Assembly (NCBI RefSeq): GCF_001457835.1
Contig: NZ_LN898229.1
Location: 550,082 to 614,081 of the forward strand
Reading direction: 5' to 3'
From: Fenollaria timonensis
GTDB taxonomy: Bacteria > Bacillota > Clostridia > Tissierellales > Peptoniphilaceae
Length of the DNA stretch: 64,000 bases
Shown here one piece after another: positions 35,087 to 41,549 of this stretch. How positions within the stretch are numbered: position 1 is the stretch's first letter; every line of letters starts with the position of its first letter. The position numbers and the translations under genes are program-made. Below the pieces are notes generated by a model that made no database searches, was not told the origin of the DNA, and saw nothing but the letters and a program-made list of their open reading frames with translations.

Positions 35087-35151
35087 CTTCTCTTCGCAAA
35101 ATTTAATTAGCGATGGATCAACGATTTATAAAAGTTTATAAATTAACAAAG

Positions 35152-35183
35152 GATAGAGAAAATTAAAATCTCTATCCTATTTT
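35152..35183 (+). terminator. Hairpin terminator, near-copy of the one at 30382
   Basis: AGGATAGAGA pairs with TCTCTATCCT around an A/T loop, followed by ATTTTTA. It follows composite repeat B2 just as the twin at 30382 follows B1. Confidence 0.7.
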
Positions 35184-35185
35184 TA

Positions 35186-35214
35186 TTGAAAGCTGATATA
35201 AGCTATGATATAAT
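35186..35214 (+). promoter_or_regulatory. Sigma-A type promoter of the lipase-like gene
   Basis: TTGAAA (35186-35191) and TATAAT (35209-35214) lie 17 bases apart, 30 bases before the chosen start codon at 35245. Confidence 0.75.
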
Positions 35215-35244
35215 CAGTGTATACTTAATTAGGAGATGTATATC

Positions 35245-36519
35245 ATGACGCTTATAAAAAATTTATTAGATAAAGTAGGCGAGACAGAAAAAGCTAGTTC
35301 GCAAAAGAAAAGTACAAAGGATGAGGGTTATAAAAGGCCTATCATCTTCATTCCTGGCATTACCGGCAGCGAGCTATTTAGTATCGATGAAAAGTATGTG
35401 GATGATTTTGAGAGAAGCACTGGGATGATATCTAAGGACAAAGAGGGCTTTGCTAAGAGGATTTGGATACCACTTGTTAATGATGTAGGAGAAATTAATC
35501 AAGAGCTAAACATAAACAACGAGCTATATGGTCTTCAAGAGGGCGACCTTAGAAACTCTAGGATCTTTGATAGGCACACAGGACCAGCTTCGGCAAATGC
35601 AGTGCTTTTAAACGCCTTGCTTCTAAAGTTTCCGGATAGACCCATCTACCAGTTCTCATACGATTGGAGAAAGACAAATACGCTTACTTGTAAAAAGCTT
35701 GACAGTTTTATCAAGAGTATAAATCATGAGGAAAAAGTAAAGGTCGACATCGTTGCACATAGCATGGGAGGCATAGTTAGCGCCCATTACTTTCGTGAGC
35801 ACGATAAAAGAGTTGAAAAGTACGTTTCTCTTTGTACGCCTTACGAGGGAGCACCGCACGCCTATAATCAAATGAGCAGCGGCAATATATTTGGCAATTT
35901 TAAGGACATAGTTTTGGAAAAGCTATTTGGCGTAGAAAAGGACGTTGTTTATGCTTATGATGGCCTTGTTGAGCTGTATCCAACAACGCAGATGCTTAAA
36001 GCGTATCCATATCAATGGGTGAAGGATAAAAAGACTTTTGAAAAAGTCGTATCGAAGAAGTACAAAAACTACGAAGACCTTATCATGCAGCTGCACAACT
36101 TGAACGCAGCAGAGGACATCAAGCCAAGCAAAGTTCAAAAAGAGATAAAAAACTATCTTGGAATTACGCGATATGAAGAATTTTTAAGGAAAGCTAAAAA
36201 CTATAGAAAGTACAAAAGCTTTTTACATAGCGTAAGCTTACTTAATAGGCCAAAATCTATGTTTATAGTGGCAGATGGCACTCAAACACAAGTTTCTGGC
36301 TGCTATATAAAAGATGAGAACGACAAGATAATTACAAGAGAGCTAGTAACAAAAGAGGGCGACGGACTAGTGCCACTGTATTCAGCGTGTATGGGCTACA
36401 AGCTTGACGAGATGCCAAAAGAGCTTAGAAAGAAGTTTAAAGTGTTTAAGGGAACACACCCTGGTATGCTTATGGACCTTAGAGCGCTTGATAGCGTATG
36501 TAAATTTTTAAAAGATTGA
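35245..36519 (+). CDS. Lecithin:cholesterol acyltransferase-like alpha/beta hydrolase (lipase/esterase)
   Basis: The ATG at 35245 is chosen because AGGAGA (35230-35235) abuts the earlier in-frame ATG at 35236 but is well spaced for this one, giving 424 residues. The N-terminal RPIIFIPGITGSELF holds the oxyanion region. The nucleophile elbow is VAHSMGG (Ser about 173). A late DGLVPLYSA and a GTHPGML supply candidate Asp and His. These fit the LCAT/PF02450 family. No signal peptide is seen, so it is probably cytoplasmic. The substrate is unknown. It has its own promoter and terminator. Confidence 0.82.
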   Translation: MTLIKNLLDKVGETEKASSQKKSTKDEGYKRPIIFIPGITGSELFSIDEKYVDDFERSTGMISKDKEGFAKRIWIPLVNDVGEINQELNINNELYGLQEGDLRNSRIFDRHTGPASANAVLLNALLLKFPDRPIYQFSYDWRKTNTLTCKKLDSFIKSINHEEKVKVDIVAHSMGGIVSAHYFREHDKRVEKYVSLCTPYEGAPHAYNQMSSGNIFGNFKDIVLEKLFGVEKDVVYAYDGLVELYPTTQMLKAYPYQWVKDKKTFEKVVSKKYKNYEDLIMQLHNLNAAEDIKPSKVQKEIKNYLGITRYEEFLRKAKNYRKYKSFLHSVSLLNRPKSMFIVADGTQTQVSGCYIKDENDKIITRELVTKEGDGLVPLYSACMGYKLDEMPKELRKKFKVFKGTHPGMLMDLRALDSVCKFLKD

Positions 36520-36525
36520 TGATAT

Positions 36526-36552
36526 AAAGTGGATTAGCCGTCCACTTTTTTT
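36526..36552 (+). terminator. Rho-independent terminator of the hydrolase gene
   Basis: AAAGTGGA (36526-36533) pairs with TCCACTTT (36541-36548), followed by a T run. Confidence 0.85.
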
Positions 36553-36570
36553 ATCTATATAGAGTAAAAA

Positions 36571-36649
36571 ACCCTCCTTACCATTTTAAGTAAAGAGGGT
36601 AGATATCATGATATGTACCCTCTTTACTGGACAAACCAGTAAGGAGGGT
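36571..36649. repeat. Nested palindrome spanning the IS3 left end
   Basis: ACCCTCCTTAC (36571-36581) pairs with GTAAGGAGGGT (36639-36649), and AGTAAAGAGGGTA (36589-36601) with TACCCTCTTTACT (36616-36628). A perfect 12-base palindrome is at the centre. The right outer arm contains the ribosome binding site of the transposase gene. The left half lies outside the terminal inverted repeat, so it may be the remnant of an oppositely oriented IS end. Confidence 0.7.
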
Positions 36650-36655
36650 ATTTTT

Positions 36656-37204
36656 ATGCGATATAGTTATGAATTAAAAAAAGAATGCGTAGAACTATAC
36701 AAACAAGGAAAGTGGATGGAACCACCAGAAGGAGTTACACAAGAAGCTTTCAGGAAAAAAATTAGGTATTGGGTCAGACTTGTAGATTTTCATGGAGAAG
36801 AGATACTTAAACACAAAGAACAGGATAAGAAGTGGTCTGCAGAAGAAAAATTTAAATGGGTATCAAAAGTGTTGGCTGGAAACTCTTGTTTGTCCGTAGC
36901 AATAGAAGCTGGTATTTCGGATGGCCAACTTTACACTTGGGTTGATAAATATAAAAATTTTGGGTATAATTCTCTTGAAATTAAGAAGAGAGGAAGACCA
37001 TCTAAAATGAATGATAAGGATGAAAACACTAATATAGATCCAAAGCCACTTAACGAATCCGAACGAGAAGAGCTTATTCGTTTAAGAGAAGAAGTCAGAT
37101 ATTTAAAAACAGAGCGAGCAGTCGAAAAAAAATTAGACGCCTTGAGAAGGGAAAAATATGCTGCATATCTCAAGGCGAAAAAGCAGCAGTCATCAGAGAA
37201 TTAA
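36656..37204 (+). CDS. IS3-family transposase OrfA
   Basis: A 182-residue protein from the ATG at 36656 (ribosome binding site AAGGAGGG). It has two helix-turn-helix segments (SYELKKECVELYKQGKWMEPP... and WSAEEKFKWVSKVLAGNSCLSVAIEAGISDGQLYTWV) and a C-terminal leucine-zipper-like helix (EREELIRLREEVRYLKTERAVEKKLDAL). It binds the IS ends. A -1 frameshift near its end, probably at G-AAA-AAG around 37174, would make the OrfAB transposase; OrfB's frame is open from about 37138. Confidence 0.85.
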   Translation: MRYSYELKKECVELYKQGKWMEPPEGVTQEAFRKKIRYWVRLVDFHGEEILKHKEQDKKWSAEEKFKWVSKVLAGNSCLSVAIEAGISDGQLYTWVDKYKNFGYNSLEIKKRGRPSKMNDKDENTNIDPKPLNESEREELIRLREEVRYLKTERAVEKKLDALRREKYAAYLKAKKQQSSEN

Positions 37205-38043
37205 GAAATGAAGGCCACATACTAAAAGACCTTTTAAGTGCTATGAACCTACCTAAATCAACATACTACTACGAATTAAGTAAAGTTGACCAAGTTGATC
37301 TAAGAAACAAAGAAATCAAAGAAAAGATACAAGAAATATTTACCTCAAACAAAGGTAGATACGGAGTAAGAAGAGTGCATCAAGCACTTTTAAGTAAAGG
37401 ATATATAGTTAACCACAAAAGAGTTCAAAGACTTATGCACAATATGCAGCTTCTAGGTAAGAGACCAAAAGAAAAGTATCATTCATATATGGGTAAAGTT
37501 GGTAAAGTAGCTGATAACATCATAAACAGAGACTTCACATCAACAAAGCCATGTGCTAAGTGGACTACAGATGTATCTCAATTTAACTTCTCGTGGGGTA
37601 AATGCTACCTATCGCCAATATTAGATATGTACACAAACGAAATCATCTCATACGACTTATCTTTACACCCAAACCTAGAGCAAGTATCAAGAATGCTTAA
37701 TAGAGCATTTGAAAAGTTTCCATGCGTAGAAGGCTTAATCATGCACTCAGACCAAGGCTGGCAATATCAAAACAGCTACTACATCAAAGAATTAGAAAAA
37801 CATAAAATAACTCAGTCAATGTCAAGAAAAGGAAACTGCTACGATAACTGCATAATGGAAACATTCTTTGGAAGACTAAAAACAGAGATGTATTATGGAT
37901 GTGAAAGAGAGTTTAAAACATTTGAAGAGTTTTCAAAAGCAATTGATGAATATATATACTACTATAATAACGAAAGGATTCAGAAGAAAACAAAATGGAT
38001 GCCACCTACTTTGTATAGGTTAGCATCCATGAATGTAAACTAA
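37138..38043 (+). CDS. IS3-family transposase OrfB (DDE integrase domain)
   Basis: The frame is open from 37138 and overlaps the end of OrfA. The first ATG is at 37243, but IS3 elements normally make this domain by -1 frameshifting from OrfA. It carries an HTH_21-like segment (SNKGRYGVRRVHQALLSKGYIVNHKRVQRLM) and the rve catalytic core with D in TTDVSQF, D in MHSDQGWQYQ and E in NCYDNCIMETFFGRLKTEM. The end IQKKTKWMPPTLYR is typical. It carries out strand cleavage and transfer. Confidence 0.87.
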   Translation, partial: RLEKGKICCISQGEKAAVIRELRNEGHILKDLLSAMNLPKSTYYYELSKVDQVDLRNKEIKEKIQEIFTSNKGRYGVRRVHQALLSKGYIVNHKRVQRLMHNMQLLGKRPKEKYHSYMGKVGKVADNIINRDFTSTKPCAKWTTDVSQFNFSWGKCYLSPILDMYTNEIISYDLSLHPNLEQVSRMLNRAFEKFPCVEGLIMHSDQGWQYQNSYYIKELEKHKITQSMSRKGNCYDNCIMETFFGRLKTEMYYGCEREFKTFEEFSKAIDEYIYYYNNERIQKKTKWMPPTLYRLASMNVN

Positions 38044-38209
38044 ATATTAATGTGTCCAGTTTTCTGGGTACACATCATCATCTCTGACCTTGTTTATGTC
38101 TAGATTAATATATTTTCAAATAAAAACTTATAAAATCTCTTTAGCATTTGAGCTTATCTGCTGCCGCAAGCAGAGTTTGAAGAGCAAAGGAGCCAGAACA
38201 AACAGATTG

Positions 38210-38308
38210 AAGAACCCCGTCCATAAATGGACGAGAACCTTTGCGCTATGCTGAGATTGGCGTTTGAACGCAAAAAAAGAACCTCGCCCATAAATGGTCG
38301 AGAACCTT
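38210..38308 (-). repeat. Hairpin repeat A, copies 5 and 6 (inverted)
   Basis: On the minus strand, copy 5 (38241-38210) is AAGGTTCTCG, CCAT-TT-ATGG core, then GGGGTTCTT. Copy 6 (38308-38277) has the same plan with GACCAT/ATGGGC. Copy 5 is preceded on that strand by CATAGCGCAAAGG as in copies 1 and 4, and copy 6 by GCGAAGCAC as in copy 3. They lie 35 bases apart between the IS3 element and the candidate RNA gene. Confidence 0.7.
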
Positions 38309-38318
38309 GTGCTTCGCG

Positions 38319-38348
38319 AAAAAAGCTAATATTTAAAAATATTAGCTT
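38319..38348 (-). terminator. Rho-independent terminator on the minus strand
   Basis: AAGCTAATATTT (38323-38334) pairs with AAATATTAGCTT (38337-38348). On the minus strand the stem runs into six T. It closes a transcription unit that begins at the promoter 38897-38869. Confidence 0.8.
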
Positions 38349-38862
38349 ACCATCCCTTGACGATTCTCTTTAGGTTCAATCATCGCTTTAACTACTTCCT
38401 TTCGTTCGTGTGCTTCAAAAGAACATCTTATACATCCTTTCTTAGCGATCTTCCTTTGTAGATTCATCCATATGCCCTTCATTGTTTAATTTTCACCTTG
38501 AAAAGATAAATAATTCTCCTTTTACAGAGATAAATGAATGTCTTTTCATAGTCGTGACTTTTTTACACATGTCATCTACCATCGTCATAAATATTAAATT
38601 TTATTTCTAAATTACCTCCACTAATAAATATCTTATTCTTCTTATATAAGAATTAAGAGAATATGATTAAACAAGCACTTCAGCAGCTATTGCCACTTAA
38701 GGTTCATCTAATTTAGACTTTATTTACCTTTGATCCACATTTCGCTCTCAAATAGTAAAACTTAAGCCATTCATTCCTTGCTAAAATATTTAGCTTCGTA
38801 TCTATATTAAGTCAAGGGATGGAGCTAATTTTCTTTAGATAGAATTATCTTTCTTCTATCTT
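38319..38862 (-). ncRNA. Candidate large structured RNA, about 540 nt
   Basis: A consensus promoter (TTGACA-17-TATAAT) and a strong terminator bound a transcript without a convincing gene. Near its 5' end CCATCCCTTGAC (complement of 38811-38822) pairs with GTCAAGGGATGG near its 3' end (complement of 38350-38361), a 12-bp long-range stem extended by AGCTAAT. Local hairpins include 38837-38861 (AGATAGAA/TTCTATCT) and 38780-38794 (GCTAAA/TTTAGC). ATCGCT pairs with AGCGAT in the 3' part. Size and design recall ornate large RNAs such as ROOL or OLE, but I recognise no signature of those, nor of RNase P, tmRNA or SRP RNA. Two small ORFs inside (46 codons at 38482-38342; 31 at 38588-38493) have poorly placed ribosome binding sites. 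The alternative is a 490-bp element with inverted repeats. Confidence 0.5.
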
Positions 38863-38868
38863 GATTAC

Positions 38869-38897
38869 ATTATAGCACGGTAAACCGATTATGTCAA
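38869..38897 (-). promoter_or_regulatory. Consensus promoter driving the minus-strand transcript
   Basis: On the minus strand TTGACA (38897-38892) and TATAAT (38874-38869) are separated by 17 bases. Both hexamers match the consensus exactly, the strongest promoter in this window. Confidence 0.85.
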
Positions 38898-38913
38898 GTA
38901 CTTTTTTAAAAAT

Positions 38914-38930
38914 CATACTTTAGTAGTATG
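38914..38930. promoter_or_regulatory. Candidate operator of the second TetR gene
   Basis: CATACT (38914-38919) and AGTATG (38925-38930) form an inverted repeat with a five-base spacer. It overlaps the expected -35 position of a TATAAT at 38947-38952 upstream of the TetR gene and lies only 17 bases from the divergent strong promoter, so one protein could affect both transcripts. Confidence 0.5.
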
Positions 38931-38991
38931 TATGCATCTCCATTGATATAATTTTAGAAAAATGGGTAGATATACTTAAAGGGGTGTTTAT

Positions 38992-39549
38992 ATGGCGAAC
39001 TACACACAAAGGCTGATTATTGACACGTTTAATGAGATGCTTGACCGTATGCCATTCGACAAGATTACGGTGACGGCTCTGATCAAGGAGTGCCAAATCG
39101 GCAGAAATACTTTTTACTACCACTACCAAGACATCTACGAACTATTGGACGAGGCACTTGCTGAGTGGCTAGAGGGCCACATCGAGTCGACTTCGGCTCA
39201 GTCGTGGCAGGACGTTGCCAAGGCGATACTATACTCATGCGCCCTGCACAAGAAGAGGATTTACAACGTTTACAACTCTTTATCGTGTGACCAAATCTGC
39301 TTTTATGTATTTGAGAGGATCTCTTCGACCGTCTCTTTGTATATGGAGGAGTACGCGCGAATAACGGGCGGCGACACAGCTCGTGCAAAGATGGTTTCTG
39401 AGATGATTACATATACTCTCAGTGGTTATTTTATGCGCTTTTTGTGGAATGATATGCAAGACGACATCGACGATGGCATTGATAAGCTTGGTGTGATCTT
39501 TGACGAGCTGATTGACTCTTTTGATGGGGGCCTTGGTACAGATAAATAA
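38992..39549 (+). CDS. TetR/AcrR family transcriptional regulator
   Basis: A 185-residue regulator with N-terminal helix-turn-helix DKITVTALIKECQIGRNTFYYHYQDI (residues about 23-48), of the same DhaS-like subtype as the TetR protein at 34183. The C-terminal domain is helical. It lies 100 bases upstream of a radical SAM gene that it may regulate. The ribosome binding site is AAAGGGGTG. Codon use is fairly GC-rich (GACCGT, GCGCGA). Confidence 0.85.
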   Translation: MANYTQRLIIDTFNEMLDRMPFDKITVTALIKECQIGRNTFYYHYQDIYELLDEALAEWLEGHIESTSAQSWQDVAKAILYSCALHKKRIYNVYNSLSCDQICFYVFERISSTVSLYMEEYARITGGDTARAKMVSEMITYTLSGYFMRFLWNDMQDDIDDGIDKLGVIFDELIDSFDGGLGTDK

Positions 39550-39649
39550 ATATGTCCTAATTTGAACAATTCTTCTAGATTGCATATTCACAAGACCATG
39601 GGCTTGGTGATATGCTATATTGTAGAATAGTAAAAAAGGAGGATTATAT

Positions 39650-40981
39650 ATGAGTGTTTCTACTACATTAGCCAAATTTGGCTTAACTAAGGCATTTAAT
39701 CATCTATACAAGGACCCTGAGGCGAATTTACTTGAGGCTATGGACTGGGCAGATAAGTTTTCAAACGGCGGCTTTGCTAATCAAAGAGCGGCCATTCGTA
39801 AGGCTATAAGTGACCCAAGTGATCCATACTACCCATATGTTCGTCACATACTTAATGATGTTGACCCAGAAATTGTCAAGACTTTGATCGTAAATTTCTT
39901 TATCAATGGTAACTTGGTCGGCGGCCCTATTCAAGAGGAGCTTAGACAAAAGTACAACTGCAATATACCGTGGACTATACTTTTAGATCCAACATCGGCT
40001 TGTAATCTGCATTGCACAGGTTGCTGGGCTGCGGAATATGGCAATAAATTGAATTTATCATATGACGAAATCGACGATATAATCAAGCAAGGCAAGGAAA
40101 TGGGTGTTTATTTCTACATATACACTGGCGGCGAACCGCTTGTTAGAAAGGACGATTTGATTCGTCTATGCGAAAAACACGATGACTGCGTATTTATGGC
40201 CTTTACGAATGGCACGCTAATAGATGAGACCTTCGCGGACGAGATGCTACGTGTGAAGAACTTCGTTCCGTCCATATCCTTGGAGGGCTCTAAAGAGGCG
40301 ACTGACTCAAGACGTGGAGACGGTGTCTACGACAAGGCTGTCAAGGCGATGAAGCTATTGCGCGAAAAGAAACTTTTATACGGAATTTCATGCTGCTACA
40401 CTAGTGAAAACTACGACTCAATCACATCCGAAGCTTATTGGGACATGATGATTGAGATGGGAGCCTACTTTGTATGGTACTTCCACTACATGCCAGTTGG
40501 CAACGACGCTAGCGTTGAGCTTATGCCAAACCCAGAACAAAGAGAGCTTGTTTACAGAAGAATTAGAGAACAAAGAGCTAGAAAGCCGTTGTTCGCTATG
40601 GACTTCCAAAACGACGCTGAATTTGTTGGCGGCTGCATCGCAGGCGGCAAAAACTACTTACACATAAACGCAAACGGCGACCTTGATCCGTGCGTTTTTA
40701 TACACTACTCCGACTCGAATATCAGAGAAAAAACTATACTCGAAGCATTGAGATCACCACTGTTCATGGCATACCACGACGGACACCCATTCAACGACAA
40801 CATGCTTAGACCTTGCCCAATGCTTGAAAACCCTGAACTTTTAAGGGAAATGGTAAAGAAAACCGGCGCCAAATCTACAGACCTTGAGTCTCCAGAAAGC
40901 GTTGACCACTTGTGCAACAAGTGCGAAAATTACGCTAAGCATTGGAAACCAAAGGCTGAAGAGCTTTGGAGCGCAAAATAA
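39650..40981 (+). CDS. Radical SAM protein with SPASM-like C-terminus
   Basis: A 443-residue enzyme with cluster motif C118-x3-C122-x2-C125 in SACNLHCTGCWAAEYG, then YTGGEPLVR (SAM-binding GGE), SISLEGSKEATDSRRG, and a Cys-rich C-terminal region (GGCIAGGKNYLHINANGDLDPCVFIHYSD, then RPCPML and CNKCENY) that would hold an auxiliary iron-sulfur cluster. The N-terminal 100 residues form a helical extension. The family is common in clostridia next to TetR genes but its substrate is not known to me. The ribosome binding site is AAGGAGG, and a terminator follows. Confidence 0.85.
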   Translation: MSVSTTLAKFGLTKAFNHLYKDPEANLLEAMDWADKFSNGGFANQRAAIRKAISDPSDPYYPYVRHILNDVDPEIVKTLIVNFFINGNLVGGPIQEELRQKYNCNIPWTILLDPTSACNLHCTGCWAAEYGNKLNLSYDEIDDIIKQGKEMGVYFYIYTGGEPLVRKDDLIRLCEKHDDCVFMAFTNGTLIDETFADEMLRVKNFVPSISLEGSKEATDSRRGDGVYDKAVKAMKLLREKKLLYGISCCYTSENYDSITSEAYWDMMIEMGAYFVWYFHYMPVGNDASVELMPNPEQRELVYRRIREQRARKPLFAMDFQNDAEFVGGCIAGGKNYLHINANGDLDPCVFIHYSDSNIREKTILEALRSPLFMAYHDGHPFNDNMLRPCPMLENPELLREMVKKTGAKSTDLESPESVDHLCNKCENYAKHWKPKAEELWSAK

Positions 40982-40995
40982 AATACTCTCTAAAG

Positions 40996-41024
40996 ATCTG
41001 CCCATTGACGTGGGCAGATTTTTT
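40996..41024 (+). terminator. Rho-independent terminator of the radical SAM gene
   Basis: ATCTGCCCA (40996-41004) pairs with TGGGCAGAT (41011-41019), followed by six T. Confidence 0.9.
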
Positions 41025-41032
41025 GTGCACTG

Positions 41033-41156
41033 CTATTGACATATTTATGATTATGGCGGTAGAAGTATAGATAAAACTTATAATGATGGCAAAACTATTG
41101 ATATATTTATAATTATGCCAGCGAAAGTATAGATAAATTTTATGAACCTTGGGTAT
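41033..41156. repeat. Imperfect tandem duplication, about 62 bases
   Basis: CTATTGAxATATTTATxATTATG begins at 41033 and again at 41095 (x marks differing bases), each copy continuing to AAGTATAGATAAA. Two diverged copies lie just upstream of the HesB-like gene. They contain TTGACA- and TTGATA-like hexamers but no convincing full promoter. Confidence 0.6.
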
Positions 41157-41175
41157 ATATATACTGGTGATAATT

Positions 41176-41451
41176 ATGAAAGTTGAAATAAAAGAAAGAG
41201 CAGCTCAAAGACTTAATGAGCTAAATGTTAACGAGCACGAGGACAAGGTCCTGCGCATAAGGCTACTCAACTACTCATGAAGGGGCGCCGTTTATGGCGT
41301 GACTTTGGATAAGTTAAATGAAAACGACATAGTGATTGAGGTCGATGGCTTTAGTGTTTGCGTGAACAAGAATATGGATTATATTGAGAAATTTACGATA
41401 GATTATTCGACGAATCCACTGGCGAAGGGCTTTCAGGTCTATGTGGATTAA
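41176..41451 (+). CDS. HesB/IscA-like selenoprotein (UGA at codon 35 read as selenocysteine)
   Basis: The 91-residue frame is continuous except for one TGA (41278-41280) at codon 35. Upstream it reads MKVEIKERAAQRLNELN...VLRIRLLNYS. Downstream it reads RGAVYGVTLDKLNENDIVIEVDGFSVCVNKNM...GFQVYVD and ends in TAA. HesB-like proteins have a conserved Cys or Sec followed by GG-x-x-x-G-L-x-L-D-E at exactly this point, and Sec forms are a known family. A hairpin 25 bases after the UGA fits a bacterial SECIS. A premature stop in a decaying gene is the alternative, but both halves are well preserved. Likely role: iron-sulfur or redox function (inference). Confidence 0.75.
41281..41316 (+). promoter_or_regulatory. 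Candidate bacterial SECIS element
   Basis: Directly after the UGA, TGACTT (41300-41305) pairs with AAGTTA (41311-41316) around loop TGGAT. The loop begins 25 bases after the UGA and has G at its second position, matching the known bSECIS rules of a G in the first loop bases at roughly 16-37 bases distance. A smaller hairpin, GCGCC/GGCGT (41285-41299), lies between and could compete. Confidence 0.55.
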
Positions 41452-41470
41452 TTTTATCAAAGCATTTCTA

Positions 41471-41503
41471 TAAACACAGGGTACGCCTTGTGTTTATTTT
41501 TAT
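41471..41503 (+). terminator. Terminator after the HesB-like gene
   Basis: AAACACA pairs with TGTGTTT, with a short GG/CC extension, followed by ATTTTTATG, 20 bases beyond the stop codon. Confidence 0.7.
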
Positions 41504-41549
41504 GCTTTTGGGTATAAATGTTTTGTAATAAAATTTTAAGGAGGACATT

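Larger units (their letters stand above)
34757..35104 (+). repeat. Composite repeat: element B copy 2 with two hairpin-A units inserted
   Basis: It begins on the TetR stop codon with AGATTTTGC and ends in GCAAAAT (35096-35102), like the other B copies. Element B is interrupted three times. Hairpin A copy 3 (34782-34833) splits the left arm. About 115 bases of unrelated sequence (about 34856-34972) follow AAGGCTCGC. Hairpin A copy 4 (35055-35086) lies in the right arm. The central CGTAC...GTACG hairpin (about 35000) is intact. This fills most of the 486-base gap. Confidence 0.7.
36614..38072 (+). mobile_element. IS3-family insertion sequence (IS150-like)
   Basis: An element of about 1459 bp with imperfect terminal inverted repeats: left TGTACCC then ACTGGACA; right the same inverted (TGTCCAGT then GGGTACA ending at 38072). 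It starts with TG and ends with CA as usual for IS3. Two overlapping frames encode OrfA and OrfB. I could not see a target duplication. Both frames look intact, so it may be active. Confidence 0.88.

Noticed and set aside
36600-38080. Target-site duplication for the IS3 element
   Set aside because: The bases just outside the two terminal repeats do not match for 3 or 4 positions.
38342-38588. Two small minus-strand ORFs (46 and 31 codons) inside the candidate RNA
   Set aside because: Ribosome binding sites are absent or badly spaced, the products resemble no family I know, and the longer one ends inside the long-range stem. They are mentioned in the RNA entry but not called as genes.
38319-38862. 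RNase P RNA, tmRNA or SRP RNA at this locus
   Set aside because: The conserved RNase P P4 region, the tmRNA tRNA-like end and the SRP Alu/GNAR motifs are not visible.
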